64,000 bases of DNA, from the NCBI RefSeq assembly GCF_004340905.1, contig NZ_SLXD01000007.1, positions 62,001-126,000 on the forward strand, given 5' to 3'. Both the position numbers and the translations under genes were made by a program. Positions 50,102-60,000 of the stretch are shown piece after piece (position 1 is the first letter of the stretch; every line of letters starts with the position of its first letter). The notes beneath the pieces are model-generated. The model was not told where the DNA came from. It was given only the letters and a program-made list of their open reading frames with translations, and did no database searches. Origin of the DNA: Rubrivivax gelatinosus (lineage in GTDB: Bacteria; Pseudomonadota; Gammaproteobacteria; Burkholderiales; Burkholderiaceae_C).

Positions 50102-50803
50102 ATGATCACGCACCGCAAATCCTCCGACCGCGGCCACGCGGACCACGGCTGGCTCAAGAGCTGGCACAGCTTCTCCTTCGCCGACTACTACGACCCGGCG
50201 CACATGGGCGTGGGCAACCTGCGCGTCATCAACGACGACCGCGTCGCCCCCGGCACCGGTTTCGGCACCCACGGCCATCGCGACATGGAGATCGTCAGCT
50301 ACGTGCTCGAAGGCGAGCTGGCGCACCGCGACAGCCTGGGCGGCGAGGGCGGCGTCATCCGCCCCGGCGAGGTCCAGCGCATGAGCGCCGGCACCGGCGT
50401 GCGCCACAGCGAATACAACCACGCCGAGAGCACGACGCACTTCCTGCAGATCTGGCTGCTGCCTCGCGCCACCGGCACCGCCCCGGGTTACGAGCACAAA
50501 CGTTTCGACGACGCCGACAAACGCGGCCGGCTGCGCCTGGTGGCCTCGCAAGACGGCCGCGAAGGCTCGGTGACGGTGCATGCCGACGCGGCGATCCGCG
50601 CCGGGCTGTTCGACGGCGAAGAACGTGCCGAGCTCCAGCTCGACCCGCAGCGCCTGGCCTACGTGCACCTGGCGCGCGGCACGCTGCGCGCCAACGGCGT
50701 CGTGCTGGCCGCCGGCGACGCGCTGACGCTGGACGGCGAGACCCGCCTGGTGCTCGACGCCGGCAGCGGCGCCGAGGTGCTGGTTTTCGACCTGGCGCGC
50801 TGA
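50102..50803 (+). CDS. Pirin family protein (YhhW-like)
   Basis: The 233-residue bicupin matches the YhhW/pirin group: TYR-like start HRKSSDRGHADHGWLKSWHS, FADYYDPAHMGVGNLRVIND, and the metal-binding motif GTGFGTHGHRDMEIVSYVLE (with two of the histidines) followed by GEVQRMSAGTGVRHSEYNHA. Iron- or other metal-bound pirins act as quercetin dioxygenases or redox sensors. The ligands His-x-His and a later His and Glu are present, so activity is plausible. The gene is divergent from a LysR regulator gene, a common pairing. Confidence 0.93.
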   Translation: MITHRKSSDRGHADHGWLKSWHSFSFADYYDPAHMGVGNLRVINDDRVAPGTGFGTHGHRDMEIVSYVLEGELAHRDSLGGEGGVIRPGEVQRMSAGTGVRHSEYNHAESTTHFLQIWLLPRATGTAPGYEHKRFDDADKRGRLRLVASQDGREGSVTVHADAAIRAGLFDGEERAELQLDPQRLAYVHLARGTLRANGVVLAAGDALTLDGETRLVLDAGSGAEVLVFDLAR

Positions 50804-50851
50804 ACCTCGGCCGCGGCGCGTGTCGCCGCGGCCCGTTACAGTCGGCCGCCG

Positions 50852-51580
50852 ATGGATGTCCTGAACAAACTGCTGCGCGAGATGCCGCCCGCCGACTGGG
50901 TGGCGCTCGCGTTCTACTTCGTCGCCTGGATCGGCTACGCGGTCTTCGCGCGCCGCCGGGCGCGCCACCGGCCTTCGGTGCTGGGCGCGACGAACCGCGA
51001 ACGTGCACGCTGGATGACGCAGATGGCGCGGCGCGACAACCGCATCGTCGACGCCGGCGTCGTGCAGGCGCTGAGTTCCAGCCCCTCGTTCTTCGCCTCG
51101 ACGACGATCCTGATCATCGGCGGCCTGTTCGCCGTGCTGTCCAGCGCCGAGCGCGTCAGCGACCTGGTGCACGAGATCCCATTCGCGACCCACAGCACGG
51201 TGCTGATCTTCGACCTGAAGATCCTGCTGCTGCTGGCGACCTTCGTCTACGCCTTCTTCCGCTGCACCTGGAGCCTGCGCCAGTACGGTTTCGGCGCGAT
51301 CCTGGTGGGCGCGGCGCCGCTGCCCGACCAGTTCGCCGACGACGCCGAACGCGAGGCCTACGCGCTGCGCGCCGGCCGCGTGATGGGGCTGGCCGCCGAG
51401 TCCTTCAACGACGGCCTGCGTGCCTACTACATGAGCTTCGCCGCCTGCGCCTGGTTCCTGTCGCCGTGGGCGATGATCGTCGGCATGCTCTGCGTCGTGA
51501 CCATCCTGTTCCGGCGCGAGTTCAAGTCCGAGGTGCTGGCCGAGCTCAACAAGCCGCCGCTGGGCCGTCGGGCCGGCTGA
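50852..51580 (+). CDS. DUF599 family membrane protein
   Basis: The 242-residue protein has the DUF599 pattern: DWVALAFYFVAWIGYAVFAR, a cytoplasmic basic segment ending MTQMARRDNRIVDAGVVQAL, SSSPSFFASTTILIIGGLFA, LLLLATFVYAFFRCTWSLRQ, and AESFNDGLRAYYMSFAACAW. Four hydrophobic helices are visible. The family's function is unknown; it is an inner-membrane protein. Its last 35 bases overlap the convergent argE gene. No neighbour suggests a role. Confidence 0.87.
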   Translation: MDVLNKLLREMPPADWVALAFYFVAWIGYAVFARRRARHRPSVLGATNRERARWMTQMARRDNRIVDAGVVQALSSSPSFFASTTILIIGGLFAVLSSAERVSDLVHEIPFATHSTVLIFDLKILLLLATFVYAFFRCTWSLRQYGFGAILVGAAPLPDQFADDAEREAYALRAGRVMGLAAESFNDGLRAYYMSFAACAWFLSPWAMIVGMLCVVTILFRREFKSEVLAELNKPPLGRRAG

Positions 51581-52727
51581 GCCCGTCGAGGAAGGCCTCG
51601 CAGCGCGCCAGCTGCTCCAGCGTCACGTACTCGTCGGCCTGATGCGCCTGGGCGATCGAGCCCGGGCCGCAGACCACCGTCGAGATGCCGGCGCGCTGGA
51701 AGAGGCCGGCCTCGGTGCCGAAGGCGACCAGCGTCGTGCGCCCGTGGCCGGCCAGGCGCCGCGCCAGCCGCACCGCGGGCTCGTCGGCGCCGGCGCTGAA
51801 GGCCGGGATGGCGCAGATCGGCTCGAAGGCGAAGCCGCTCGCGGGGGCGATGGCCTGCATCGCCGGCTCCAGCGCCGCCGCCACGGCGCGCACGCGGGCC
51901 TGCATCGCCGCGGCGTCCTGGCCGGGCAGCTCGCGGAACTCGTAGTGGAAACGGCAGTCCTCGGCGACGATGTTGTCGGCGATGCCGCCGGTGATCACGC
52001 CGACCGAGGCCGTGGCGTGCGGGACGTCGAAACCCTCGTGGAACGGCCCGTCGTGCCGCCAGGTCTCGCCCAGGTCGGCGACCGCCGCCACGACCCGCGC
52101 CGCGGCCTCGACCGCGTTGACCGCTCGCGGCGCCAGCGACGAGTGCGCGGCGCGCCCCTTCACGCAGCAGCGCCAGCGGTGCACGCCCTTGTGGGCCAGC
52201 GCCGGCAGCATCCCGGTCGGCTCGCCGACGATGCAGGCGGCGGGTGCGATGCCGGCCTCCTGCAGGTCGGCGATCAGGTGGCGCACGCCGAAGCAGCCGA
52301 CCTCCTCGTCGTAGCTGAAGGCGTAGTGCAGCGGCTGCGGCAGGTCGGCTTCGAGCCAGGCCTTCGTGCGCGCGACGACGAGGCCGATGAAGCCCTTCAT
52401 GTCGGCGCTGCCGCGGCCCCAGAGGCGGCCGTCGTGCACGCGGGCCGACAGCGGCTCGTCGTGCCAGTCCTGGCCGTCCCAGGGCACGGTGTCGGTGTGG
52501 CCCGAGAGCACGATGCCGCCGGCGCGCGGCGCGCCGATCGTCGCGAACAGGTTGGCCTTGCGGCCGCTGTCGTCGTGCGTCAGGCGGATCGGCACGCCCA
52601 GCGTGCGCAGATGGTCGGCGACGGTCTCGATCAGCGCCAGGTTGGGGCGTTCGCTGACGGTGTCCAGGCGCACCAGGCGCCGGGCCCATTCGAGGCCTTC
52701 TTCGGAGGGGACGGCGGGGGAGGGCAT
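51546..52727 (-). CDS. argE: Acetylornithine deacetylase
   Basis: The 393-residue M20 zinc amidohydrolase releases ornithine from N-acetylornithine. It has LSGHTDTVPWDGQDWHDEPL (with the first His and Asp), GRGSADMKGFIGLVVARTKA (shared Asp), YAFSYDEEVGCFGVRHLIAD (catalytic and metal Glu), and a dimerisation domain starting RAAHSSLAP, followed by CIVGEPTGMLPALAHKGVHR order. It may replace or supplement ArgJ. It stands apart from argD and argF but completes three arginine genes in the window. The ATG at 52727 is the family's usual start; a longer frame would enter the promoter. Confidence 0.9.
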   Translation of the reverse strand: MPSPAVPSEEGLEWARRLVRLDTVSERPNLALIETVADHLRTLGVPIRLTHDDSGRKANLFATIGAPRAGGIVLSGHTDTVPWDGQDWHDEPLSARVHDGRLWGRGSADMKGFIGLVVARTKAWLEADLPQPLHYAFSYDEEVGCFGVRHLIADLQEAGIAPAACIVGEPTGMLPALAHKGVHRWRCCVKGRAAHSSLAPRAVNAVEAAARVVAAVADLGETWRHDGPFHEGFDVPHATASVGVITGGIADNIVAEDCRFHYEFRELPGQDAAAMQARVRAVAAALEPAMQAIAPASGFAFEPICAIPAFSAGADEPAVRLARRLAGHGRTTLVAFGTEAGLFQRAGISTVVCGPGSIAQAHQADEYVTLEQLARCEAFLDGLSRPDGPAAAC

Positions 52728-52783
52728 CGGGCCACTGTACCCGCGTGCCGGCGCCGGGCGCGCGCCGCCGCTAGCATCGGCCG

Positions 52784-53719
52784 ATGCAGATCCCGACCCG
52801 AGACGATATTGCCGCCGCCGCGGCCCGCATCGCGCCCGACGTGCGCCGCACGCCACTGTGGCGCCTGCCCGGCGCCGCACTGGGCCTGGACTGCGCCGAG
52901 GTCTGGCTGAAGCTCGAGCAGCTGCAGCTGTCGGGCAGCTTCAAGGCGCGTGGCATGTTCAACCGCCTGCGTTCGCAGCCGGTGCCCGCAGCCGGCGCGA
53001 TCGTCGCGTCGGGCGGCAACGCCGGCATCGCGGTGGCCGCCGCGGCGCGTGCGCTGGGCCTGCCCTGCGAGGTCTTCGTGCCCGAGGTCAGCAGCGCCGC
53101 CAAACGCGCCGCGCTGGCGGTGCTGGGCGCGCGTGTCGTCGTGCACGGCGCGGCCTACGCCGACGCCTACGCGGCCAGCGTCGAGCGCCAGCGCGAGACC
53201 GGCGCGCTGGTCATGCATGCCTACGACCAGCCCGAGGTCGTCGCCGGCGCCGGCACGCTGGCCGCGGAGATCGAAGCCGAGGCCGGCGTGCCCGACCGGC
53301 TGCTGGTCTCGGTCGGCGGCGGCGGGCTGGTGGCCGGCATCGCCGCCTGGTTCGAGGGCCGCACGCGCATCGAGGCCCTGGAGCCGGCACGCGCGCCGAC
53401 GCTGCACGCGGCGCTGGCCGCCGGCGAGCCGGTCGACGTCGAGGTCGGCGGTGTCGCCGCCGATTCGCTGGGCGCGCGCCGCCTCGGCGCCATCGCCTGG
53501 CAGGTCGCGTTGCGCCATCCGCTGGTGTCGACGCTGCTCGATGACGAAGCCATCCGCGCCGCCCAGCTTCGCCTGTGGCGCGAGCTGCGCCTGGCGGTCG
53601 AGCCGGCGGCCGCACTGCCGCTGGCGGCGCTGTGGTCGGGCGCGGTGAAGCCGGCCGCGCACGAGCGCGTCGCCGTGGTCGTCTGCGGGGCCAACCTGGA
53701 CCCGGCGACGCTGGGCTGA
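52784..53719 (+). CDS. PLP-dependent serine/threonine dehydratase-like protein
   Basis: The 311-residue fold type II PLP enzyme has PDVRRTPLWRLPGAALGLDC, the PLP lysine in LQLSGSFKARGMFNRL (Lys54), the asparagine loop IVASGGNAGIAVAAAARALG, and the phosphate-binding LLVSVGGGGLVAG. It is the short catabolic form without the C-terminal ACT domain and would deaminate serine or threonine, or act as a racemase. Which one is not clear. It is divergent from argE with a 56-base gap. Confidence 0.9.
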   Translation: MQIPTRDDIAAAAARIAPDVRRTPLWRLPGAALGLDCAEVWLKLEQLQLSGSFKARGMFNRLRSQPVPAAGAIVASGGNAGIAVAAAARALGLPCEVFVPEVSSAAKRAALAVLGARVVVHGAAYADAYAASVERQRETGALVMHAYDQPEVVAGAGTLAAEIEAEAGVPDRLLVSVGGGGLVAGIAAWFEGRTRIEALEPARAPTLHAALAAGEPVDVEVGGVAADSLGARRLGAIAWQVALRHPLVSTLLDDEAIRAAQLRLWRELRLAVEPAAALPLAALWSGAVKPAAHERVAVVVCGANLDPATLG

Positions 53720-53847
53720 GCGGCACGCCGCTGGCCCGCGCGCGGGCAAGGCACAGGCCTGTGCACGGCGGGGATTTCGCGCATGGCGCGGCCGCCCGGG
53801 CTGCGGGATCTTTGTCCGGCGCTGGAGGGACTGGCGCGGAGACGACG

Positions 53848-56028
53848 ATGGCCAACGAAACGGATTGGAGGCGCAGCCGCGGCTGGCGCGCCGGGTGGCT
53901 GGCGTGCTGGCTGCTCGTCTGGCCGGCGTTCGTGCTGGCGGCGACGACGTTCGAGCTCGACGTGCTGTCCGGCCGGGCCGACTCGGTCACCGGCGGCGAC
54001 GCGCTGCTGCGCGTGCGCCTGCCCGAAGGCGCCGACCCGTCTCGGGTGCGGGTGGCCGTCAACGGGCGCGAGATCGGCCAGGGCTGGGTCACCGACCCGG
54101 CGGCGCACACGCTGACCGGGCGGGTCGACGGCCTGGCGCTGGGGCGCAACGTGGTGACGGTGCGTGGCGCGCGCGGCGCGCCGGCGGCCTTCGTGCTCGT
54201 CAACCATCCGGCGCAGGGGCCGGTGTTCTCGGGGCCGCGCCAGGAGCCCTTCGTCTGCGAGACGCAGAACTTCCAGCTGCCGGCCGGGCTGGGCACGCTG
54301 GGGCCGTCGAGTCCGCCGGACTGCGCCATCGCACGCCGCGTCGACTACCTCTACCGCACGACGGCCGGCGCGCTCGCCGCCTGGCCGGCCGGCACCGCCG
54401 CCTACCCGGCCGACCTGGTCTGGACGAAGACGACGCTGGGCCACGATGCGCCGTACATCGTGCGGCTGGAGACCGGCACCGTCGACCGCGCCATCTACCA
54501 GATCGCGCTGCTGCACGACCCGATCGCCGAGCCCGGGCCGAGCTGGCGCCAGCCGCCGCAGGCCTGGAACCAGCGGCTGGTCTACACCTTCGGCGGTGGC
54601 TGTTTCGGCGGCTGGTACCGCCAGGGCGCGTCGACCGGCGGCGTCACCGACGACTTCCTGCTGCGCAGCGGCTACGCGCTCGCGTCCTCGTCGCTGAACG
54701 TCTTCGGCAACAACTGCAACGACCTGCTGGCGGCCGAGGCGATGATGATGGTGAAGGAGCGTTTCATCGAGGCCTACGGCCCGCCGCGCCACACCCAGGG
54801 CTTCGGCTGCTCGGGCGGTTCCTACGCCCAGCACCAGATCGCCGACAACTACCCCGGCCTGCTCGACGGCATCCTGCCGGGCTGCAGCTTCCCCGAGGTC
54901 GGTTTCGGCACGATCCACTTCATCACCGACGCCTGGCTGCTGGACCACTACTTCAACGAACGCAGCACGCTCGCCTGGAGCGACGAGCAGAAGCGCCGCG
55001 TCACCGGCTTCGGCGTCTACGCGACCGCGCCCAACGTCGCCGTCGGCGCGCGCCGCATCGACCCCGACGCCCACTGCGGCGTGCTGCCGCCCGAACTCGC
55101 CTACGACCCGGTGGCCAACCCCGGCGGCGCGCGCTGCGACGTCTACGACCACACGGTCAACGTCTACGGCCGCGACCCGGCCACCGGCTTCGCGCGCCGG
55201 CCGCTGGACAACGTCGGCATCCAGTACGGGCTGCAGACGCTCAACGACGGCGTCATCTCGGTCGACCAGTTCCTCGACCTCAACGAACGCATCGCCGGCT
55301 TCGACGCCGACGCCAACATCCTGCCACCGGGGCAGCGCACGCGCGCCGACCTCGTCGCCACGCGCGCCGCCTACCGCAGCGGCCGGCTGACGAACGGCGG
55401 CGGCGGGCTGGCCTCGATCCCGATCATCGACTACCGCGCCTACAACGACGACGTGCCCAACGGCGACATCCACCTGCGCTATCACTCGTTCTCGATGCGC
55501 GCGCGGCTGGAGGCGGCCAACGGGCGGGCGGACAACCACGTGATGCTCGTCGAGGACAACCGCTACGGGCTCTACAGCACGCAGAGCCCGCTGCTGCAGC
55601 GTTCGGTGCTGGCGCTGGACCGCTGGATCAGCGCCATCCACGACGACGGGCGCGAGCTGCCGGCGATCGACAAGGTCGTGCAGAACAAACCCGCCGACCT
55701 GCAGGAAGGCTGCATGACACGCGACGCCGAGCCGAGTTTCATCGCCCAGCAGCAGACGCGCGACCCGGCGACGAGCTGCGCCGCGCTCTATCCGGTGCAC
55801 TCGTTCCCGCGCGAGCAGGCCGGCGCGGGCATCGCCGCCGACGTCATCAAGTGCCGGCGCAAGGCCCCCGATCGGGCCGACTACGCGGTGGCCTTCAGCG
55901 CCGCGCAGTGGCAGCGTCTGCGGGGCATCTTCCGCGGCGGCGTCTGCGACTGGACGCAGCCCGGCGTGCAGCAGCAGGGCCTGGCCGGCACCTGGCTCAG
56001 CTTCGATCGAGTCCCAGGAACTCCATGA
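53848..56028 (+). CDS. Large exported DUF6351 protein, esterase-like
   Basis: The 726-residue protein has a signal peptide (residues 1-29, with WRAGWLACWLLVWPAFVLAA). A small beta domain (LDVLSGRADSVTGGDALLRV) precedes the catalytic part. The main domain has RLVYTFGGGCFGGWYRQGAS, ASSSLNVFGNNCNDLLAAEA, and the nucleophile elbow QGFGCSGGSYAQHQIADNYP (Gly-x-Ser-x-Gly-like), ending with a cysteine-rich tail. This is DUF6351 as I remember it, found in actinobacteria and proteobacteria and probably a tannase/feruloyl-esterase-like alpha/beta hydrolase in the periplasm or outside the cell. Its substrate is unknown. Its last 32 bases overlap the convergent hydrolase gene. Confidence 0.75.
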   Translation: MANETDWRRSRGWRAGWLACWLLVWPAFVLAATTFELDVLSGRADSVTGGDALLRVRLPEGADPSRVRVAVNGREIGQGWVTDPAAHTLTGRVDGLALGRNVVTVRGARGAPAAFVLVNHPAQGPVFSGPRQEPFVCETQNFQLPAGLGTLGPSSPPDCAIARRVDYLYRTTAGALAAWPAGTAAYPADLVWTKTTLGHDAPYIVRLETGTVDRAIYQIALLHDPIAEPGPSWRQPPQAWNQRLVYTFGGGCFGGWYRQGASTGGVTDDFLLRSGYALASSSLNVFGNNCNDLLAAEAMMMVKERFIEAYGPPRHTQGFGCSGGSYAQHQIADNYPGLLDGILPGCSFPEVGFGTIHFITDAWLLDHYFNERSTLAWSDEQKRRVTGFGVYATAPNVAVGARRIDPDAHCGVLPPELAYDPVANPGGARCDVYDHTVNVYGRDPATGFARRPLDNVGIQYGLQTLNDGVISVDQFLDLNERIAGFDADANILPPGQRTRADLVATRAAYRSGRLTNGGGGLASIPIIDYRAYNDDVPNGDIHLRYHSFSMRARLEAANGRADNHVMLVEDNRYGLYSTQSPLLQRSVLALDRWISAIHDDGRELPAIDKVVQNKPADLQEGCMTRDAEPSFIAQQQTRDPATSCAALYPVHSFPREQAGAGIAADVIKCRRKAPDRADYAVAFSAAQWQRLRGIFRGGVCDWTQPGVQQQGLAGTWLSFDRVPGTP

Positions 56029-56953
56029 CCGGCGCGGCCGTCTGCGCCGGGTCTTCCTCGTGCGGCACGTGGCCGAGCGCCGGGAAGACGACCAGGCGGC
56101 TGCCGGGGATGCGGCGCGCGAAGTCCTCGCCGGCCGACGGCGGGATCAGCCGGTCGCGCCCGCCCCAGAGGATCAGCGTCGGCAGGCGCAGCGTCGAGAT
56201 TCGATTCGCGTCTTCCCCCGAGCGCGCGATGCGCAGCCGCTCGACCAGCGCGCGGCGGTTGCCTTCGCGCAGCGTCAGCTCGAAGTAGCGGTCGACGAGT
56301 TCCGGCGTCACGCGCGACGGGTCGCCGTAGACGCCGGCCACGCCCTGGGCCACCGCGGTGCGCGGCAGCACCCACTCGAAGACACGGCCCAGGCCGGGCA
56401 CACGCGCGAACTGCCAGGCCAGCGGCGCGGCCTGGGACTTGAAGACGGTGCCGCTGGCGTCGACCAGGATCAGGCGTTCGACGCGCTGCGGCGCCATCGC
56501 CGCCAGCCGCCACGCGACCTCGCCACCCAGCGAGTTGCCGCCGACGGCAAAACGCTGAACGCCCAGCTGGTCCAGCAGTTCGAGCACGAAACGCGCGTAG
56601 GTCTCGCCGTCGTAGCGCTGGCCGGCGTAGCGCCCGGCCCAGGGGCCGGTGAGGCCGAAGCCCGGCAGGTCCAGCGTGATGACGCGGCGCCGGGCGGCGA
56701 TCGCATTCACCCAGCCCTCCCAGGTGTGCAGGCTGGCCGAGGTGCCGTGCAGCAGCACCAGCGGCGCGGCGCCGTGGCGCGGGCCCTGGTCGCGCAGGTG
56801 CACGAGCTGGCCGCCGAGGTCGACGAAGTCCGACGGCGGCGGCGCCCAGTTGGCGACCAGCGACTCGACGCTGCGGTCGGGCGCACGCGACACCGCCAGC
56901 AGCGCCGCCGTTGCCATCAGCAGCAGGCCAAGCACACGGAACAGCAGGCGCAT
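55997..56953 (-). CDS. Membrane-anchored alpha/beta hydrolase
   Basis: The 318-residue protein begins with an N-terminal hydrophobic anchor or signal (MRLLFRVLGLLLMATAALLA). The hydrolase has APLVLLHGTSASLHTWEGWV (oxyanion loop with His-Gly), VITLDLPGFGLTGPW, the nucleophile elbow FAVGGNSLGGEVAWRLA near residue 146, LWGGRDRLIPPSAG with the aspartate, and PALGHVPHEEDP with the histidine. It resembles the esterase and epoxide-hydrolase group. It is convergent with the DUF6351 gene and divergent from dnaE. Substrate unknown. Confidence 0.88.
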   Translation of the reverse strand: MRLLFRVLGLLLMATAALLAVSRAPDRSVESLVANWAPPPSDFVDLGGQLVHLRDQGPRHGAAPLVLLHGTSASLHTWEGWVNAIAARRRVITLDLPGFGLTGPWAGRYAGQRYDGETYARFVLELLDQLGVQRFAVGGNSLGGEVAWRLAAMAPQRVERLILVDASGTVFKSQAAPLAWQFARVPGLGRVFEWVLPRTAVAQGVAGVYGDPSRVTPELVDRYFELTLREGNRRALVERLRIARSGEDANRISTLRLPTLILWGGRDRLIPPSAGEDFARRIPGSRLVVFPALGHVPHEEDPAQTAAPVMEFLGLDRS

Positions 56954-57032
56954 GGGGCGGGGACGCGGGAGCCGGGGTGCGCGGCATTGTAGGCAGCGCC
57001 CGGCGGCCGCACGGCCGTGCCGACCCCCTCCC

Positions 57033-57038
57033 TACAAT
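57033..57038 (+). promoter_or_regulatory. -10 element of dnaE
   Basis: TACAAT six bases ahead of the dnaE ATG region (57045). Transcription would start almost at the ATG, so the transcript may have a very short leader. No clear -35 is visible in the 91-base gap. Confidence 0.35.
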
Positions 57039-57044
57039 CCCCGC

Positions 57045-60000
57045 ATGCCCTTCGTTCACCTGCGCACGCACACCGAATATTCCGTCGTCGACGGCACCTT
57101 GCGCATCGACGACGCGGCCGACGCCGCCAAGGCCGACGGCCAGCCGGCGCTGGCCATCACCGACCTGTCCAACCTCTTCGGCGCGATCAAGTTCTACAAG
57201 GCCTGCCGCGGCGCCGGCGTCAAGCCCATCGTCGGCGTCGACGTCTGGATGGACCCGCTCGCCGACGCCGCCGAGCGCCAGCCGACGCGCCTGGCGCTGC
57301 TCGTGCAGGACCGCGGCGGCTACCTCAACCTGTGCGAGCTGCTGGCGCGCGCCTGGACCCAGAACGTCCAGCGCAACCAGGCCTGGCTGAAGTGGGAATG
57401 GCTGCGCGAGCTCTCCGGCGGACTGATCGCGATGTCCGGCGCCGACATGGGCGCCGTCGGCCAGGCGCTGCTGGCCGGCGACACCGAACGTGCCGCCACC
57501 GTCGCACGCGAGCTGGCCGACATCTTCCCGGGCCGCTTCTACCTGGAGCTGCAGCGCGCCGGCCTGCCGACCCACGAGGCCCAGGTACGCGCCGCGGTGC
57601 CGCTGGCCGCGCGCCTGGGGCTGCCGGTCGTCGCGACGCATCCGATCCAGTTCCTCGGTCCCGAGGACTTCGAGGCCCACGAGGCGCGGGTCTGCATCGC
57701 CGAAGGCGAGACGCTGGCCAACCCCAAGCGCATCAAGCGTTTCACGCGCGAGCAGCACTTCAAGACCGCCGAGCAGATGCAGGCCTTGTTCGCCGACGTG
57801 CCGAGTGCACTCGCGAACACGGTCGAGATCGCGCGCCGCTGCAACCTGACGCTGGTGCTGGGCAAGCCGCGCCTGCCCGACTTCCCGACGCCCGACGGCT
57901 CGCCGATCGAGGTCTACTTCCGCAAGGCCTCGCACGAAGGCCTGGAAAAGCGTCTGGCGGCGCTGTTCCCGAAGGAGGAGGAGCGCGACAAGCGCCGCCC
58001 CGAGTACGTCGAACGCCTGGAGTTCGAGCTCAACACCATCCTGAAGATGGGCTTCCCGGGCTACTTCCTGATCGTCTCGGACTTCATCGTCTGGGCCAAG
58101 GCCAACGGCTGCCCGGTCGGCCCGGGACGGGGTTCGGGCGCGGGCTCGCTGGTCGCCTACGCGCTGTTCATCACCGACCTCGACCCGCTGCAGTACAAAC
58201 TGCTGTTCGAGCGTTTCCTGAACCCGGAACGCGTGTCGATGCCCGACTTCGACATCGACTTCTGCCAGGGCAACCGCGACCGCGTGATCCGGTACGTGAA
58301 GGAGAAGTACGGGCGCGACGCCGTCGGCCAGATCGCGACCTTCGGCACGATGGCGGCGAAGGCCGCACTGCGCGACGTCGGCCGCGTGCTGGGCATGGGC
58401 TACGGCCACGTCGACAGCATCGCCAAGCTGATCCCGGCGCCGCCGGGCAAGACGGTGACGCTGGCCAAGGTGCCCGAGAAACCCGACCCGGGCATCATCT
58501 ACGCGCGCCAGGAAGAGCCCGAGATCGACCGCCGCGAGGCCGCCGAGGAAGAGGTGGCCGAGCTGCTGTCGCTGGCCACGCGTGTCGAAGGCATGGTGCG
58601 CAACATCGGCATGCACGCCGGCGGCGTGCTGATCGCGCCGGGCAAGATCACCGACTTCTGCCCGCTGTACCAGCAGCCCGGCAGCGACAGCGCGGTCAGC
58701 CAGTACGACAAGGACGACGTCGAAGCCATCGGCCTCGTGAAGTTCGACTTTCTGGGCCTGGCGACGCTGACGATCCTGGAGCTGGCGCGCCAGTACATCG
58801 TCGCGCGCCGCCCCGAGCGCAAGGACTTCAGCTACGAGACGCTGCCGCTGGACGACCAGCGCGTCTACAAGCTCTTCTCCGACGGCCTGACCGAGGCGGT
58901 GTTCCAGTTCGAATCACGCGGCATGCAGGGCATGCTGCGCGAGGCCAAGCCCAGCCGGCTGGAAGACCTGATCGCGCTGAACGCGCTGTATCGCCCGGGC
59001 CCGATGGACCTGATCCCGACCTTTGTCGCGCGCAAGCACGGCAAGGAGACGGTCGAGTACCCGCACCCGCTGCTGGAGACCGTGCTCGGCGAGACCTACG
59101 GCGTCATGGTCTACCAGGAACAGGTGATGCAGACGGCGCAGGTGCTGGGCGGCTACTCGCTCGGCGGCGCCGACTTGCTTCGCCGCGCGATGGGCAAGAA
59201 GAAGGCCGAGGAGATGGCCCAGCACCGCGCCATCTTCCGCGAGGGTGCGGCCAAGAAGAACATCCCCGAAGCGAAGGCCGACGAGGTCTTCGACTTGATG
59301 GAGAAGTTCGCCGGCTACGGCTTCAACAAGTCGCACGCCGCGGCGTACTCGCTGCTGGCCTATCACACGGCCTGGATCAAGGTGCACTGCACGGCCGAGT
59401 TCTTCGCGGCCAACATGACGATCGAAGCCGACAACACCGACAAGCTGAAGGTGCTGCTGGCCGACGCCAAACTCTTCGGCATCCGCTTCGATCCGCCCGA
59501 CGTCAACACCGGCACGCTGCGTTTCGAGCCGATCGAGGACAAACGCATCCGCTACGGCCTGGGCGCGGTCAAGGGCACCGGCGCCGGCGCGATCGAGGCC
59601 ATCGTCGCGGCGCGTGAAGGGCGCTCGGGCGACGGCGGCGGGCCGTTCCGCAGCCTGTTCGACTTCTGCGCGCGGGTCGACCGCCAGCGTGTCAACAAGC
59701 GTGTCGTCGAGGCGCTGATCAAGGCCGGCGCCTTCGACTCGCTGCACCCCGACCGGGCCGCGACGCTGGCCAGCGTCAGCCTGGCCTTCGAATGGGCCGA
59801 CACGCAGGCGGCGAACGCCAACCAGTGCGGGCTGTTCGACTTCGGCGACGCGCACGGCTCGAGCACGCAGGAGCCGGCGCTGGCGGCGGTCGAGACCTGG
59901 TCGGTGCGCGAGCGGCTGATGCAGGAGAAGGTGGCGATCGGCTTCTACCTGTCGGGCCACCTGTTCGACGCCTGCCGCGACGAGGTGCGCAAGTTCGTGC

